This document shows positions 33,692 through 43,630 of a stretch of DNA of 64,000 nucleotides, in pieces. The stretch spans positions 310,001 through 374,000 of the forward strand of contig NZ_CP062165.1 in the NCBI RefSeq assembly GCF_014844075.1. The letters are read 5' to 3'. Position 1 is the stretch's first letter. Every line of letters begins with the position of its first letter. Both the position numbers and the translations under genes were made by a program. Origin of the DNA: Paenibacillus sp. JNUCC-31 (GTDB lineage: Bacteria > Bacillota > Bacilli > Paenibacillales > Paenibacillaceae). The notes beneath the pieces are model-generated. The model was not told the origin of the DNA, did no database searches, and worked only from the letters and a program-made list of their open reading frames with translations.

Positions 33692-36037
33692 TTATGTTTC
33701 TTGCCTTTCAGCAGATAGTTTACCGGTTGTCGGGTCCTGCAAAATAATACGTGCCTTCACTGTACTTCCGTCTTTTCGTTTAAAAGACAGTACCTGCGTA
33801 CTCCCCTTTTCAATCAACGCTTTCAACATGGTACTGGTAATTTTCTTGCCAACATATTCTTTCCAAATGACAAAACCACAGCCTTCTTTAAATCGTGTAC
33901 AGCCATAACCTTTCTTGCCTTCAATAATCTGCCCCGTACAACCTGGAGATGGACAGGATGCCAGCGTTTCGCGGACACCCGGTTGAACAGCACTCGAAGC
34001 TTGCGTTTTGGCAGTTGCTGTCTTGACACTGCCCGTTCTCCCTGTTGCTCCTGAAACTTGACGTGACGCCTTCGCTCCCCCGCTTGTACTCGTGCCGGAC
34101 GTCTTGGTAGACGTTGTTGCGCTACTCTTCTGGGTTCGGGCTCCTTTGCCTTTCCCCCGCCCTCCACGTGAATCTTCGCCAAAAGCATCCGCTGGTGCTG
34201 GGGCTTGCACTCGCACCTTATCAATGATGGACATCGTGAATTTCTTGACGTTCTCCATAAACTTGTCCTGACCTGCTTCACCTTTGGATATTTGGTATAA
34301 TCTTCTCTCCCATTGGCCTGTCATCTCAGGGGAGGTTAACAAATCTACACCCGCCTTGCGGATTAGTTCGATGGCTGTTCGCCCCTTCAACGTCAGTTGC
34401 ATCTTTTTACCCTGCATCGTAATGTAACCCACATTCTTGAGACGCTCAATCGTTGCTGCACGAGTAGCTGGAGTGCCAAGGCCACTGTCTTTCATTGCAT
34501 CACGCAGCTCTTCATTCTCAATCTGCTTGCCTGCACTCTCCATCGCTTTCAGCAAGGTTCCTTCGGTATAACTCTTTGGAGGCTGTGTTGCCTTCTCCTT
34601 GAATTCACTTTTTGTACAGTGAACAGGCATTTCAGGCTGTACAGAAAAGGCCTTGTCCGTCCATTCCTCGGCTTCCTCTTCTTCATTACTGTTTTTCTTC
34701 GTCTTTTTCTTGCCAGAGCCACCCTGCTCCTGATCTCCAGAGCCCAGTACCACCTTCCAACCCAGGGACAGCAGTTCTTTCACAGATGTCTTGAACTCGT
34801 GCTTCTCAACGTCAGTGAGCACAGTATGCTGCTTATACTCGGCTGGCGGATAGAAATGGGACAAAAAACGTCTGACAATCAGATCATAGATATTCTGTTC
34901 ATCCTTGGATAACGTACCCGGTCGTTTCAACGTAGGTAAAATCGCATGGTGATCCTCCACCTTGGACGGATTACATACGCCTTTATTATTTTTGTGAACG
35001 AGTTCAGGCTTCGCTCCTTGCGCCAGTTCACTATAGGTCCCATTTTTGAGCAGATTGAGTGTTTTGTGCATTCCTTCGATGTTTTGTTCTGTAACATAGT
35101 TGGAATTGGTCCGCGGATAGGAAATGACCTTATGTTTCTCATAAAGCGCCTGCGCAATATCCAGTGTTTTCTTCGCTCCATAACCGTACTTGGCATTCGC
35201 CTCTCGTTGCAAAAGGGTGAGATCATACAGCCGATACGGATACTCCTTGGTCTGTTTTGCTTCATACTTGGTAATCCGTCCTTGCTTGCCCTTCACACTG
35301 GCAGCAATGGATTCGGCAACCGACGGATCGGTTAACTTGTCCCCTTGACGCAGCCCTCTATACTCTACTCCCTCCTGGCGAAACCATGCGGCCACTTCAT
35401 AAAAGGTTTGGGACTGGAAGGCTTCAATTTCGATTTCACGATCATATATCAAGGCCAGTACCGGAGTCTGAACTCGTCCTACAGACAGCAATGCATTATG
35501 ACGCGTGGTAAACGCCCGTGACGCATTCATGCCGATGAGCCAATCCGCTTCACTGCGGGCCCTGGCAGCTTGGGTTAAATTTTCAAATTCCGAGGCATCC
35601 TTCAATCCTTCGAAACCACGCTTAATACTTTCAGCCGTAAGATCCGATATCCACAAACGTTTTACGGGCTGACGCAGCTTTAACTGCTGTTGAATCAAGG
35701 CAAAGATATATTGTCCCTCTCGCCCCGCATCACAAGCATTAACGATGGCTGACGCCCTCTTTGCAAGTTCACCGATTATCTTCAGCTGATCTTTGGTTCT
35801 GGGGTTGGGCACAATCTTGAACTGATCCGGGATGATCGGCAGATCCCCGATATTCCACCGCTTATACTTCGTATCATAGGCATCCGGTTCAGCCAGTCCC
35901 AATAGATGACCAATCGCCCAAGTGATGATATAATGCTCACCCTCCAAATAATTGCGATTGTTCTTGGCCCTTGGCTCTATGACGGCGGCAATGGTTCGGC
36001 CCATGTCGGGCTTTTCCGCTATAACCAGTGTCTTCAT
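33692..36037 (-). CDS. topB: DNA topoisomerase III
   Basis: A type IA topoisomerase of 781 residues that decatenates or relaxes DNA through a transient single-strand break. The TOPRIM domain begins VIAEKPDMGRTIA and holds the acidic DAGREGQ; the domain III/IV region has LSVGRVQTPVLALI, and the catalytic tyrosine lies in VISYPRTNSNYV. After about residue 610 comes a low-complexity basic linker rich in K, T, S and G, and a C-terminal topoisomerase-type domain with cysteines CPSPGCTG and GCTRFKEGCGF, probably zinc-binding, then a KALIEKGSTQVLSF repeat. The ATG follows GGAGGAG. Single gene. Chromosomal rather than plasmid-borne by context. Confidence 0.95.
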   Translation of the reverse strand: MKTLVIAEKPDMGRTIAAVIEPRAKNNRNYLEGEHYIITWAIGHLLGLAEPDAYDTKYKRWNIGDLPIIPDQFKIVPNPRTKDQLKIIGELAKRASAIVNACDAGREGQYIFALIQQQLKLRQPVKRLWISDLTAESIKRGFEGLKDASEFENLTQAARARSEADWLIGMNASRAFTTRHNALLSVGRVQTPVLALIYDREIEIEAFQSQTFYEVAAWFRQEGVEYRGLRQGDKLTDPSVAESIAASVKGKQGRITKYEAKQTKEYPYRLYDLTLLQREANAKYGYGAKKTLDIAQALYEKHKVISYPRTNSNYVTEQNIEGMHKTLNLLKNGTYSELAQGAKPELVHKNNKGVCNPSKVEDHHAILPTLKRPGTLSKDEQNIYDLIVRRFLSHFYPPAEYKQHTVLTDVEKHEFKTSVKELLSLGWKVVLGSGDQEQGGSGKKKTKKNSNEEEEAEEWTDKAFSVQPEMPVHCTKSEFKEKATQPPKSYTEGTLLKAMESAGKQIENEELRDAMKDSGLGTPATRAATIERLKNVGYITMQGKKMQLTLKGRTAIELIRKAGVDLLTSPEMTGQWERRLYQISKGEAGQDKFMENVKKFTMSIIDKVRVQAPAPADAFGEDSRGGRGKGKGARTQKSSATTSTKTSGTSTSGGAKASRQVSGATGRTGSVKTATAKTQASSAVQPGVRETLASCPSPGCTGQIIEGKKGYGCTRFKEGCGFVIWKEYVGKKITSTMLKALIEKGSTQVLSFKRKDGSTVKARIILQDPTTGKLSAERQET

Positions 36038-36075
36038 CCGTCCATCTCTCCTCCTTCACCGCCCGAATGACGGCA

Positions 36076-36107
36076 AAAAGGGGCCTTCCGCCTACGGAAG
36101 CCCCTTG
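36076..36107 (-). terminator. Terminator of fur
   Basis: On the minus strand AAGGGGCTTCCG pairs with CGGAAGGCCCCTT with one bulge, followed by TTTTTGCC. It lies about 55 bases after the fur stop and just before topB. Confidence 0.85.
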
Positions 36108-36162
36108 CTTCTGAACCTTATTATATCAGATTTTGATTGCAGGAGCATCCTCTCCAGTGGAA

Positions 36163-36654
36163 TTAGCCCGCTTCCTGTTCATTCACAGCCCGCTTTGCCC
36201 TGCATTCTTTGCATACGCCCTGAAAATCAAGCCGATGATCCGTTACAGCAAAGCCATACTGTCGCTCAATTTGTTGTTCCAGACGAAGCAAGCCGTCTTC
36301 CATAATTTCTTCCACACTACCACAATCTGTACAGATCAGATGATGATGGTGATGTGATCCATCCGTACTTCTCAGATCGAAGCGCGCAGCACCGTCTCCA
36401 AAGTTAATCTTTTCGACCACATGGAGATCACTTAGCAGTTCAAGTGTACGATACACCGTAGCCAAACCAATCTCCGGAAATTGTTCTTTTACCAGCAAGA
36501 ATACTTCCTCTGCACTAAAATGATCCTTTTCATGCTCAAGCAATACACGTACGGTAACTTCCCGTTGCTGTGTCAACTTATATCCTTTTTCAACCAGTTG
36601 ATGTTTAATGTCATAAATCTGCTCTGAAATGGATTTGCCCCGATTACTAGCCAT
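36163..36654 (-). CDS. fur: Ferric uptake regulator Fur
   Basis: A 163-residue metalloregulator that represses iron-uptake genes when bound to ferrous iron. The winged helix (about 30-90) includes EKGYKLTQQREVTVRVLLE and PEIGLATVYRTLELL, the DNA-recognition helix. The dimerisation domain has the HHHHHLICTDCG metal-site region and a second cysteine pair CKECRAKR, giving a structural zinc site CxxC...CxxC. Fur is preferred over PerR and Zur because of the overall pattern, but these paralogues are similar; the confidence reflects this. ATG 36654 follows GGAGGTG. A perfect PerR-type box lies 102 bp upstream, matching the known PerR control of fur in Bacillus subtilis. Confidence 0.85.
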   Translation of the reverse strand: MASNRGKSISEQIYDIKHQLVEKGYKLTQQREVTVRVLLEHEKDHFSAEEVFLLVKEQFPEIGLATVYRTLELLSDLHVVEKINFGDGAARFDLRSTDGSHHHHHLICTDCGSVEEIMEDGLLRLEQQIERQYGFAVTDHRLDFQGVCKECRAKRAVNEQEAG

Positions 36655-36755
36655 AAGGTTGCACCTCCGAATTTAATAACTTCACCAATCAAAATGTTCA
36701 AGTCAATTTCAAGATATACTATTCATTCGTAATTTAATCATGTTCACACTCTTAT

Positions 36756-36770
36756 TTATAATAATTATAA
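36756..36770. promoter_or_regulatory. Perfect PerR-type operator upstream of fur
   Basis: TTATAATAATTATAA is an exact match to the 7-1-7 PerR box TTATAATnATTATAA. It lies 102 bp before the fur start in an AT-rich stretch, a usual place for a promoter-proximal operator. Because the surrounding DNA is also AT-rich, chance is a possible alternative. Confidence 0.7.
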
Positions 36771-36862
36771 TATAATAATAAATCTTTATGGATTAAAAAG
36801 CAATGCTATAACGCACACATGCAAAAGATAAATGAGACCAACTCTCAATTTCTTATAAACAA

Positions 36863-36893
36863 AAACAACCCTCGTATAAACACAAGGGTTGTC
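36863..36893 (-). terminator. Terminator of gltD
   Basis: On the minus strand ACAACCCT pairs with AGGGTTGT around a 12-base loop, followed by TTTTTG. It lies about 75 bases after the gltD stop. Confidence 0.85.
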
Positions 36894-36965
36894 ATTTTAT
36901 GAAATTCATCTTTTAGATGATATGAGTGCAATTACGATTACATCGCAGAAGACTTCATCCGCTCT

Positions 36966-38453
36966 TTACACGAGAACTGTAGCACCCATCAAGTATTTGT
37001 CCACTTCACGGGCAGCTTCACGACCTTCATTGATAGCCCATACAACCAGACTTTGACCACGACGCATGTCGCCTGCTGCAAATACTTTATCCACATTGGT
37101 ATTATATTTGCCATAACGGGCTTTAACGTTAGTACGACGGTCTGTAGCAAGTCCAAGCTGCTCAATCAAAGTTTGTTCTGGTCCATCAAAACCAATAGCA
37201 ATCATTGCCATTTGAGCCGGGAATACACGCTCTGTTCCAGGAATGGGCTGATAAATCTTGCGACCGGTTTCATCTACAATACGCTCGATTTGCACGGTGT
37301 GCAATTCTTTGAGGTTACCATCTTCATCACCAACAAATTTGGTTGTCATGATAGAGAATTCGCGTGGATCTTGACCAAATAACGCTTTGGCCTCCTCTTG
37401 GGCATAGTCAAGTGTATATACGTTAGGAAATTGCGGCCAAGGGTTGTTGATGCGATCACGCTCCATAGGAGCCTGGGTGTGCGTACCAAATTGAGTAATG
37501 GTACGGCAACCGTGACGGAGCGATGTAGCGACACAGTCAGAACCTGTATCCCCGCCACCGATAACGATTACATCCTTGTCCTGTGCAGACAGGTAGTTTC
37601 CATCCTCCAGGTTGGAGTCCAGGTAACTTTTGATGCTGCCATTCAGGAAGTCCATAGCGTAGTGTACGCCTTTCAGATCACTGCCTTCAATGTTAAACTC
37701 ACGCGGTTTGGTTGCACCACCGCACAACACAACGGCGTCATAATCGTCTACCAGCTGCTGAGCGGCAATGTCCTTCCCGATCTCCGTGTTTGTTACAAAT
37801 TGAATGCCTTCAGCTTCAAGCAAATCAACACGTCTCTGAACTACGTTTTTGTCCAGTTTCATGGTTGGAATGCCGTACATCAGCAAACCGCCGACACGGT
37901 CGGAACGCTCGTATACAGTTACCGAATGGCCCGCTTTGTTCAACTGAGCTGCTGTAGCTAATCCCGCAGGACCTGAACCAACGACCGCTACACGTTTACC
38001 CGTACGTTTCTCCGGAGGTTGGGGAACAACCCATCCTTCTTCAAAACCTTTTTCTATTATCGCTTCCTCAATGGTTTTAATCGTTACAGGCTCACCAATC
38101 AGCCCGACTGTGCATGATCCTTCACAAGGAGCAGGACAGACACGACCTGTAAACTCAGGGAAATTGTTCGTTTTGTGCAAGCGATCAAGTGCCTCTCTCC
38201 ATAATCCACGATACACCAGATTATTCCATTCCGGAATCAGGTTATGCACCGGGCAGCCCGACGTTCCGCCAATCATATCTATACCTGTATGGCAATACGG
38301 TGTACCACAATCCATGCATCGTGCACCTTGTGTTCTGAGCTCTTCTTCAGCCATATGTTTATGAAACTCTTCCCAATCCTTAACCCGCTCTGACGGCTCG
38401 CGGTCCGCAGGCAGTTGCCGTTTGTATTCCATAAATCCAGTAGGTGTAGACAT
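36966..38453 (-). CDS. gltD: Glutamate synthase (NADPH) small subunit
   Basis: The 495-residue beta subunit of NADPH-dependent glutamate synthase, which passes electrons from NADPH through FAD and iron-sulfur clusters to the large subunit that makes glutamate from glutamine and 2-oxoglutarate. N-terminal cysteine clusters (CMDCGTPYC, CPVHNLIPEW, CPAPCEGSC) bind 4Fe-4S; VVGSGPAGLATAAQL is the FAD site; VIGGGDTGSDC the NADPH site; and VFAAGDMRRGQSLVVWA closes the fold. The gene for the large subunit is not found in the window, so gltD is separated from gltA/gltB, or the large-subunit gene lies far away. ATG follows a GGGGG run. Confidence 0.95.
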   Translation of the reverse strand: MSTPTGFMEYKRQLPADREPSERVKDWEEFHKHMAEEELRTQGARCMDCGTPYCHTGIDMIGGTSGCPVHNLIPEWNNLVYRGLWREALDRLHKTNNFPEFTGRVCPAPCEGSCTVGLIGEPVTIKTIEEAIIEKGFEEGWVVPQPPEKRTGKRVAVVGSGPAGLATAAQLNKAGHSVTVYERSDRVGGLLMYGIPTMKLDKNVVQRRVDLLEAEGIQFVTNTEIGKDIAAQQLVDDYDAVVLCGGATKPREFNIEGSDLKGVHYAMDFLNGSIKSYLDSNLEDGNYLSAQDKDVIVIGGGDTGSDCVATSLRHGCRTITQFGTHTQAPMERDRINNPWPQFPNVYTLDYAQEEAKALFGQDPREFSIMTTKFVGDEDGNLKELHTVQIERIVDETGRKIYQPIPGTERVFPAQMAMIAIGFDGPEQTLIEQLGLATDRRTNVKARYGKYNTNVDKVFAAGDMRRGQSLVVWAINEGREAAREVDKYLMGATVLV

Positions 38454-39080
38454 CTTACGTTTCCCCCATCCGTTCTTGTCTTAATCCCTTCATCTGCATG
38501 GTTCTATATGAAATGGATTACTCTCATTACCTGAGTTTTTGTATATTGTATCACAAAATCTTCTCGAAGATATTTCAATTATAGTAGCACTTTGCTTGTT
38601 GAATATTAAATGGATTATCCGCATAATTATTTGTATTTTATACATCATATCGTTCTAGTCTACCAAGGGTCAATACCCTTAATTTGGTCTTTATCCAGGT
38701 TTAGATCCAGTAAAATAAGCGTTTGATTTCGTACCCGAAAGTTCGAATGTCAATTAAATGTGAGCTAATTTATCACTTAAAACAACAAATTTCCTTGTAT
38801 TGTATTACCAATTCCGAATATTATCCTAATTTTAGGGCTTTACAACGGTAAAACTCTACATTATTTATACTTTTTCACTAAAAGACCAGTAGAACTATGT
38901 ATAATATTCTTCCGCATCGTCAATTTAACGTAAATACAATGTTAGTTTTGTGTCATTTCGTATGGAGATCTATTTATTTTTTTAAAAAAAGACGCTGTTC
39001 ACGAATAATTCGTAAATCAGCGTCCCAAATCATTTACTTATAGAAAATGTTCGGGTTCTGCCGGCCCAGCTTATGCCCCT
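38454..39080. other. Long AT-rich intergenic region between dfrA and gltD
   Basis: Over 600 bases with no supported gene on either strand. Seen inside: the dfrA terminator (38984-39027) and a dyad ATCTT-CTCG-AAGAT at 38558-38571, about 105 bases before gltD and next to a TACAAT-like -10 on the minus strand. It slightly recalls the ATCTC-N5-GAGAT dyad used by GltC at the gltA promoter, but the spacing differs. No riboswitch was recognised. Confidence 0.45.
38984..39027 (-). terminator. Terminator of thyA-dfrA
   Basis: On the minus strand GGGACGCTG and CAGCGTC are the outer arms, with ACGAAT/ATTCGT pairing inside, followed by seven Ts. It lies 55 bases after the dfrA stop. Confidence 0.9.
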
Positions 39081-39569
39081 TTAGCGTTTTCGTTCATAAA
39101 ATTCAAACGTATACGCATAAACATTTTTTTCATCCTGTTCGCCTTCAATCTGTTCCTTCAATTCCCACTCCGACCAGTCCACTTCCGGGAAAAAGGTATC
39201 TCCTTCAAAATTCTCATGAATTTTGGTCACCACCAAGCGATCTGCGAGTGGCAAAAACTCACGATAGACCTGGGAACCCCCAATGACACAAAGCTCTTCA
39301 CCTTTTGTAACTTCCAGGCCCTCTTCAATCGTGTGCACCACTTCAGCCTGATTCGCTTTGTAGTTCAAATCTCTGGTTACTACAATATTTCGGCGCTGTG
39401 GAAGTGGCTTGCCCCCAAAAGACTCCCATGTATTACGTCCCATGATAATCGTCTTGTTCAATGTACGCTGCTTAAAAAAGGCCATATCTTTAGGCAGGCG
39501 CCATGGAATGTCATTATTTAGACCAATAACACCGTTTTCTCCCATCGCCCATACGAGTTCAATGCTCAA
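39081..39569 (-). CDS. dfrA: Dihydrofolate reductase
   Basis: Reduces dihydrofolate to tetrahydrofolate with NADPH, regenerating the cofactor oxidised by the neighbouring thymidylate synthase. The 162-residue protein has the classical order: ELVWAMGENGVIG, NDIPWRLPKDMAFFK with the catalytic aspartate, MGRNTWESFGG, LPQRRNIVVTR and LCVIGGSQVYREFLP. The start is TTG at 39569 with AAGGAG ten bases upstream. It lies 30 bases after thyA, so thyA-dfrA form a folate/thymidylate operon. It is the chromosomal, drug-sensitive type by context; resistance cannot be predicted. Confidence 0.96.
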   Translation of the reverse strand: MSIELVWAMGENGVIGLNNDIPWRLPKDMAFFKQRTLNKTIIMGRNTWESFGGKPLPQRRNIVVTRDLNYKANQAEVVHTIEEGLEVTKGEELCVIGGSQVYREFLPLADRLVVTKIHENFEGDTFFPEVDWSEWELKEQIEGEQDEKNVYAYTFEFYERKR

Positions 39570-39599
39570 AGATTACACACTCCTTCAACTTGTGTCTAT

Positions 39600-40394
39600 T
39601 TATACCGCAATCGGGGCTTTAATGCCCGGATGATGCTGATAGTTCTCAAACTCAAAATCTTCAAACGTATAATCGAAAATGGAATCCGGCTTGCGCTTGA
39701 TCACCAGTTTAGGTAACGCATAAGGTTCGCGCTCCAACTGGGTTTTCACTTGTTCCACATGGTTCGAGTAGATGTGTACATCCCCTCCCGACCAGATGAA
39801 TTCTCCGACCTCAAGGTCACACTGCTGGGCAATCATGTGTGTGAGAAGCGCATAACTGGCAATGTTAAATGGCAACCCAAGGAACGTATCTACAGAACGC
39901 ATGGTAAGCATACACGATAGTTTACCCTCAGCCACATAGAACTGAAACGCAAAATGACATGGTGGCAGCTTCATATTGTTAATCTCCGCCACATTCCAGG
40001 CACTGACGAGGTGACGTCGTGAATCTGGATTGTTTTTGATCGAATCAATAACCGCTGCAATTTGATCAATTTTCTCTCCATTGGGTGCTTCCCAAGTACG
40101 CCACTGCGAACCATACACTGGTCCCAAGTCGCCGTTCTCATCTGCCCAATCGTCCCAAATTTTAACGCCATTATCCTTCAAGTAGGATATATTCGTATCC
40201 CCGCTCAAAAACCACAACAGCTCATGAATAACCGATTTCAAATGGATTCGTTTGGTCGTAACAAGTGGAAAACCTTCGGAAAGATCATAGCGAAGCTGTC
40301 TACCGAAAACAGACTGTGTTCCGGTTCCAGTACGATCTCCCTTATGCACGCCTGTATCCAGGATATCCTGTAATAAATCGAGATAGTTTTTCAA
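39600..40394 (-). CDS. thyA: Thymidylate synthase
   Basis: Methylates dUMP to dTMP with 5,10-methylene-tetrahydrofolate. At 264 residues from the TTG start it equals the E. coli ThyA length. Family features: [44 protein letters not shown], catalytic cysteine in [31 protein letters not shown] and the substrate-binding [11 protein letters not shown] 40394 is used as the start because GAGGGG lies seven bases before it; a GTG at 40412 in the same frame precedes that site. It leads the thyA-dfrA operon. Confidence 0.96.
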   Translation of the reverse strand: MKNYLDLLQDILDTGVHKGDRTGTGTQSVFGRQLRYDLSEGFPLVTTKRIHLKSVIHELLWFLSGDTNISYLKDNGVKIWDDWADENGDLGPVYGSQWRTWEAPNGEKIDQIAAVIDSIKNNPDSRRHLVSAWNVAEINNMKLPPCHFAFQFYVAEGKLSCMLTMRSVDTFLGLPFNIASYALLTHMIAQQCDLEVGEFIWSGGDVHIYSNHVEQVKTQLEREPYALPKLVIKRKPDSIFDYTFEDFEFENYQHHPGIKAPIAV

Positions 40395-40713
40395 ATTATA
40401 TTCCCCTCGCACTTCTTATTTCATAGCAATAAAAAACAAACGAGAACATTCACAGAGGTTGTGTTTGCTCCAATTTGCCTTATAGAAAACAGCACAGAAC
40501 TAAGGTCTATGCCGTCATATTCGTTGTTACAGTGTACCACATTGAGATTCAGATTGCATGATTCTTGTGCTGTTATAGCTTCATTTTTTCGAGTCTTAAA
40601 TAGCCTCTTACTTTAGATGTTAAGATAAAAAAAGGACAGACAACGTCGAATGACGTTATCCATCCCTTTTTAATTTACGAATAATGCCAGACGAATCCGG
40701 AGCTTAGACGATC
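40395..40713. other. Intergenic region thyA / pdhD
   Basis: About 320 bases. It contains the terminator of the pdh operon (40626-40671) and presumably the thyA promoter; no clear sigma-A hexamer pair, riboswitch or small gene was recognised. Confidence 0.4.
40626..40671 (-). terminator. Terminator of the pdh operon
   Basis: On the minus strand a 14-bp stem with some G-U pairs (GGATGGATAACGTC with GACGTTGTCTGTCC) and a four-base ATTC loop is followed by seven Ts. It lies about 45 bases after the pdhD stop. Confidence 0.85.
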
Positions 40714-42129
40714 TTAACGGGAAATGATGTGGATCGGGTGACCCATAACCAATTCCGCAGCTTCCATCACGATTTCGCCCAAAGTTGGGTGAGCGTGAAT
40801 AGTCAGCGCCAGATCTTCCAGAGTAGCGCCCATCTCAATTGCCAGACCAAGCTCAGCAATCAGGTTGGAAGCTTCCAGACCTACGATTTGGCAACCCAAC
40901 ACAAGGCCGCTTTCTTCGTCAGCTACGATTTTCACGAAGCCTTCAGCATGGTTCAAAGATACTGCACGGCCATTACCCGCATAAGGGAATTTGCCTGCTT
41001 TAACTTTGTAGCCTTTTTCTTTCGCTTCTTTCTCGGTGTAACCTACGCTGGAGCACTCAGGATCTGTGAATACAACTGCAGGCATACATTTGTAGTCAAC
41101 TACAGATGGTTGTCCTGCGATCGCTTCAGCAGCCACTTTACCTTCATAAGAAGCTTTGTGAGCTAGTGCCAGACCGGATACGATATCACCAATTGCGAAG
41201 ATGTGAGGAATGCTTGTGCGTCCTTGGTGGTCAACTTTGACAAATCCACGCTCGTCAACGTCTACGCCAATCAGGTCCAAACCAAGCTCACCGTCTGTAT
41301 TTGGACGACGTCCAACCGTAACGAGCAGGTAATCTGCAGTCACTTCTTTGGACTCACCATTTACAGAATATTTAACAGTTACATCTTTATCCGTTTGCTC
41401 AGCACTTTCAGCTTTTGCACCCGTTACGATTTCGATGCCTGTTTTCTTCATGTTTTTAGCAACGAGGCTAGTCATGTCTTTATCGAAACCTGGCAGTACT
41501 GTATCCAAACCTTCGATGATGGTTACTTTCGCACCGAATTTGGAGTACATTTGACCAAGCTCGGCACCGATATAACCACCACCGATAACGATCATGCTTT
41601 TTGGTACTTCAGGCAAGTTCAGAGCTTCTGTCGAAGACAGAATGCGTCCGCCAAACGGGAAAGGTTTCAGTTCGATTGGACGGGAACCTGTTGCAATGAT
41701 TGCATTTTTGAATTTGTAACGCGGTGACTCGTGATCGTTAAATACACGAGCTTCGTTTTCGTTGATGAACATGCACTCACCGTTGAAAACTTCAACTTTG
41801 TTGCCTTTGAGCAAACCAGCTACGCCGCCAGTCATTTTCTTAACAACGCCGTTTTTGAATTCTTGAGTTTTGCTAAAGTCCACTTTTACGTTCTCAGCAG
41901 AGATACCAAATGCTTCACCGTGAAGTGCAGACTCGTATTGGTGTGCAGCAGAGATCAGAGCTTTGGATGGAATACATCCGCGGTTCAAACAAACGCCGCC
42001 CAGTTCGGATTTGTCTACGATCAATACGCTTTGGCCCAATTGAGCAGCACGGATGGCAGCTACATAGCCGCCAGGTCCTGCACCAATTACTAATGTGTCG
42101 ATATTGAGAGAAGCGTCGCCTACTACCAT
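40714..42129 (-). CDS. pdhD: Dihydrolipoyl dehydrogenase (PDH E3)
   Basis: The flavoprotein that reoxidises the lipoyl arm of E2 and reduces NAD+. The 471-residue chain shows the FAD site [19 protein letters not shown], redox disulfide [18 protein letters not shown] site [24 protein letters not shown] and the C-terminal catalytic HAHPTLGE with the His-Glu pair. Start ATG 42129 follows GGAGGTG. It is last gene of pdhA-pdhB-pdhC-pdhD, three bases after pdhC. Its lipoamide-binding role may be shared with other 2-oxoacid complexes in the cell. Confidence 0.96.
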   Translation of the reverse strand: MVVGDASLNIDTLVIGAGPGGYVAAIRAAQLGQSVLIVDKSELGGVCLNRGCIPSKALISAAHQYESALHGEAFGISAENVKVDFSKTQEFKNGVVKKMTGGVAGLLKGNKVEVFNGECMFINENEARVFNDHESPRYKFKNAIIATGSRPIELKPFPFGGRILSSTEALNLPEVPKSMIVIGGGYIGAELGQMYSKFGAKVTIIEGLDTVLPGFDKDMTSLVAKNMKKTGIEIVTGAKAESAEQTDKDVTVKYSVNGESKEVTADYLLVTVGRRPNTDGELGLDLIGVDVDERGFVKVDHQGRTSIPHIFAIGDIVSGLALAHKASYEGKVAAEAIAGQPSVVDYKCMPAVVFTDPECSSVGYTEKEAKEKGYKVKAGKFPYAGNGRAVSLNHAEGFVKIVADEESGLVLGCQIVGLEASNLIAELGLAIEMGATLEDLALTIHAHPTLGEIVMEAAELVMGHPIHIISR

Positions 42130-42132
42130 ATC

Positions 42133-43455
42133 TTACACCTCCATAACAAGCAGCTCAGGGTTAGCGAGCAGCTGTTTAATGTAATTCATAAAGTTTTGTG
42201 CTGTTGCGCCATCGATGATACGGTGATCAAAGCTCAGGGAAAGAGCCATTACAGGTGCTGCAACTACTTCGCCGTTTTTGATAACCGCTTTTTCGCTGAT
42301 GCGTCCTGTTCCGAGAATAGCAACTTCAGGGAAGTTGATGATTGGAGTGAAGAACATACCGCCAGCAGAACCAATGTTACTGATGGAGATTGTGCTTCCT
42401 CTCATTTCGTTCGCGCTCAATTTGCCGTCGCGGCCACGAGCTGCCAGATCACGGATAGAATCAGCGATCATCCAGATGGATTTACGATCAGCATCTTTGA
42501 TAACAGGAACGATCAGGCCGTTGTCTGTATCTGTAGCGATACCGATGTTATAGTATTTTTTGTAAACAATTTCGTTAGCTTCTTCATCAATCATCGCGTT
42601 CAAAGCAGGGAATTGACGGGAAGCCGCAACCAGTGCTTTAACGATGAATGGCAGATACGTAACTTTTGTACCTTTTTTCTCAGCGATAGGTTTCATGCGA
42701 GTACGGAAAGCAACCAATTCAGTTACGTCCACTTCGTCCATGATGGTAACGTGAGGTGCTGTGTAAGCCGACTTAACCATCGCATTGGCAATCGCTTTAC
42801 GGATACCTTTGAATGGTACGCGCTCTTCTTCAAGGCGTTGATCAGCTGCTGCAGCTGCTGGTGCTGCGGATTTCTTCTCTTCTTGAGCCGGAGCTTCGGA
42901 AGATGCCGCTGCGGAAGAACCGCCACCGTTTTTGAAAGATTCAACATCTTCTTTGGTTACTTTACCGTTGTTGCCAGTACCGTTAACCTGAGCGATGTCC
43001 ACGCCTTGTTCGCGAGCAAATTTACGCACGCTTGGCGTTGCCAGAACGTCTTTGGCAGGTACTGCCGGAACGCTGTTGTTGCCGCCTTCTTTAGCTGCAT
43101 CAGAACTGGATGCTGCTGCGGAAGAACCGCTTGTGTCAGCTCCGCCTTGAGCTGCATCTTTTTCTTGCTCGCCTTGATCGCCAGCTGGAGCGTCGTCTTG
43201 CTCAGGAAGCTCGCCTTCTGCTTCGATAATAGCAACAACTTCGCCTACGTGGCAAACTTGACCATCTTTAGCAAACACTTCTGTTACTGTTCCGTTAACC
43301 GGACAAGGTACTTCAACGACTGCTTTGTCGTTCTGTACTTCCATGATGATATCGTCGTCAGTTACTTTGTCACCGACTTTGATGTGCATCTTAATGATTT
43401 CGCCTTCGTGAAGGCCTTCGCCCAGTTCAGGGAATTTGTATTCAAATTTAGCCAA
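42133..43455 (-). CDS. pdhC: Pyruvate dehydrogenase E2, dihydrolipoyl acetyltransferase
   Basis: Core of the PDH complex, 440 residues. One lipoyl domain (1-80) carries the lipoylated lysine in [13 protein letters not shown]; an acidic, Ala/Ser/Gly-rich linker (about 82-130) leads to the peripheral-subunit-binding domain ([27 protein letters not shown]), a second Ala-rich linker, and the catalytic domain ending with the HxxxDG active site in [15 protein letters not shown]. Start ATG follows AGGAGG. It is placed between pdhB and pdhD. Branched-chain E2 is less likely because the operon order and E1 features match Bacillus pdhABCD. Confidence 0.95.
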   Translation of the reverse strand: MAKFEYKFPELGEGLHEGEIIKMHIKVGDKVTDDDIIMEVQNDKAVVEVPCPVNGTVTEVFAKDGQVCHVGEVVAIIEAEGELPEQDDAPAGDQGEQEKDAAQGGADTSGSSAAASSSDAAKEGGNNSVPAVPAKDVLATPSVRKFAREQGVDIAQVNGTGNNGKVTKEDVESFKNGGGSSAAASSEAPAQEEKKSAAPAAAAADQRLEEERVPFKGIRKAIANAMVKSAYTAPHVTIMDEVDVTELVAFRTRMKPIAEKKGTKVTYLPFIVKALVAASRQFPALNAMIDEEANEIVYKKYYNIGIATDTDNGLIVPVIKDADRKSIWMIADSIRDLAARGRDGKLSANEMRGSTISISNIGSAGGMFFTPIINFPEVAILGTGRISEKAVIKNGEVVAAPVMALSLSFDHRIIDGATAQNFMNYIKQLLANPELLVMEV

Positions 43456-43630
43456 CTGAAAAACCTCCTTGATTATGTCTCAATCCTGAAAACAACCCTT
43501 AACTCCAAGAAACAACCGTTACTGCTAGTGCAATAAACTGTTACTCAAGGGGCTAATGGCTGTTTACAGTGCAGCTTGCGCTGCGGTGTGGATCACCATA
43601 CTGCGCCTTGCGGCATGTCAGATGATTAAA

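Noticed and set aside
42196-43536. A 446-codon plus-strand open frame opposite pdhC
   Set aside because: It is antisense to the E2 gene, whose Ala/Ser-rich linkers make stop codons rare on the other strand; it has no ribosome-binding site and its translation is cysteine- and phenylalanine-rich nonsense.
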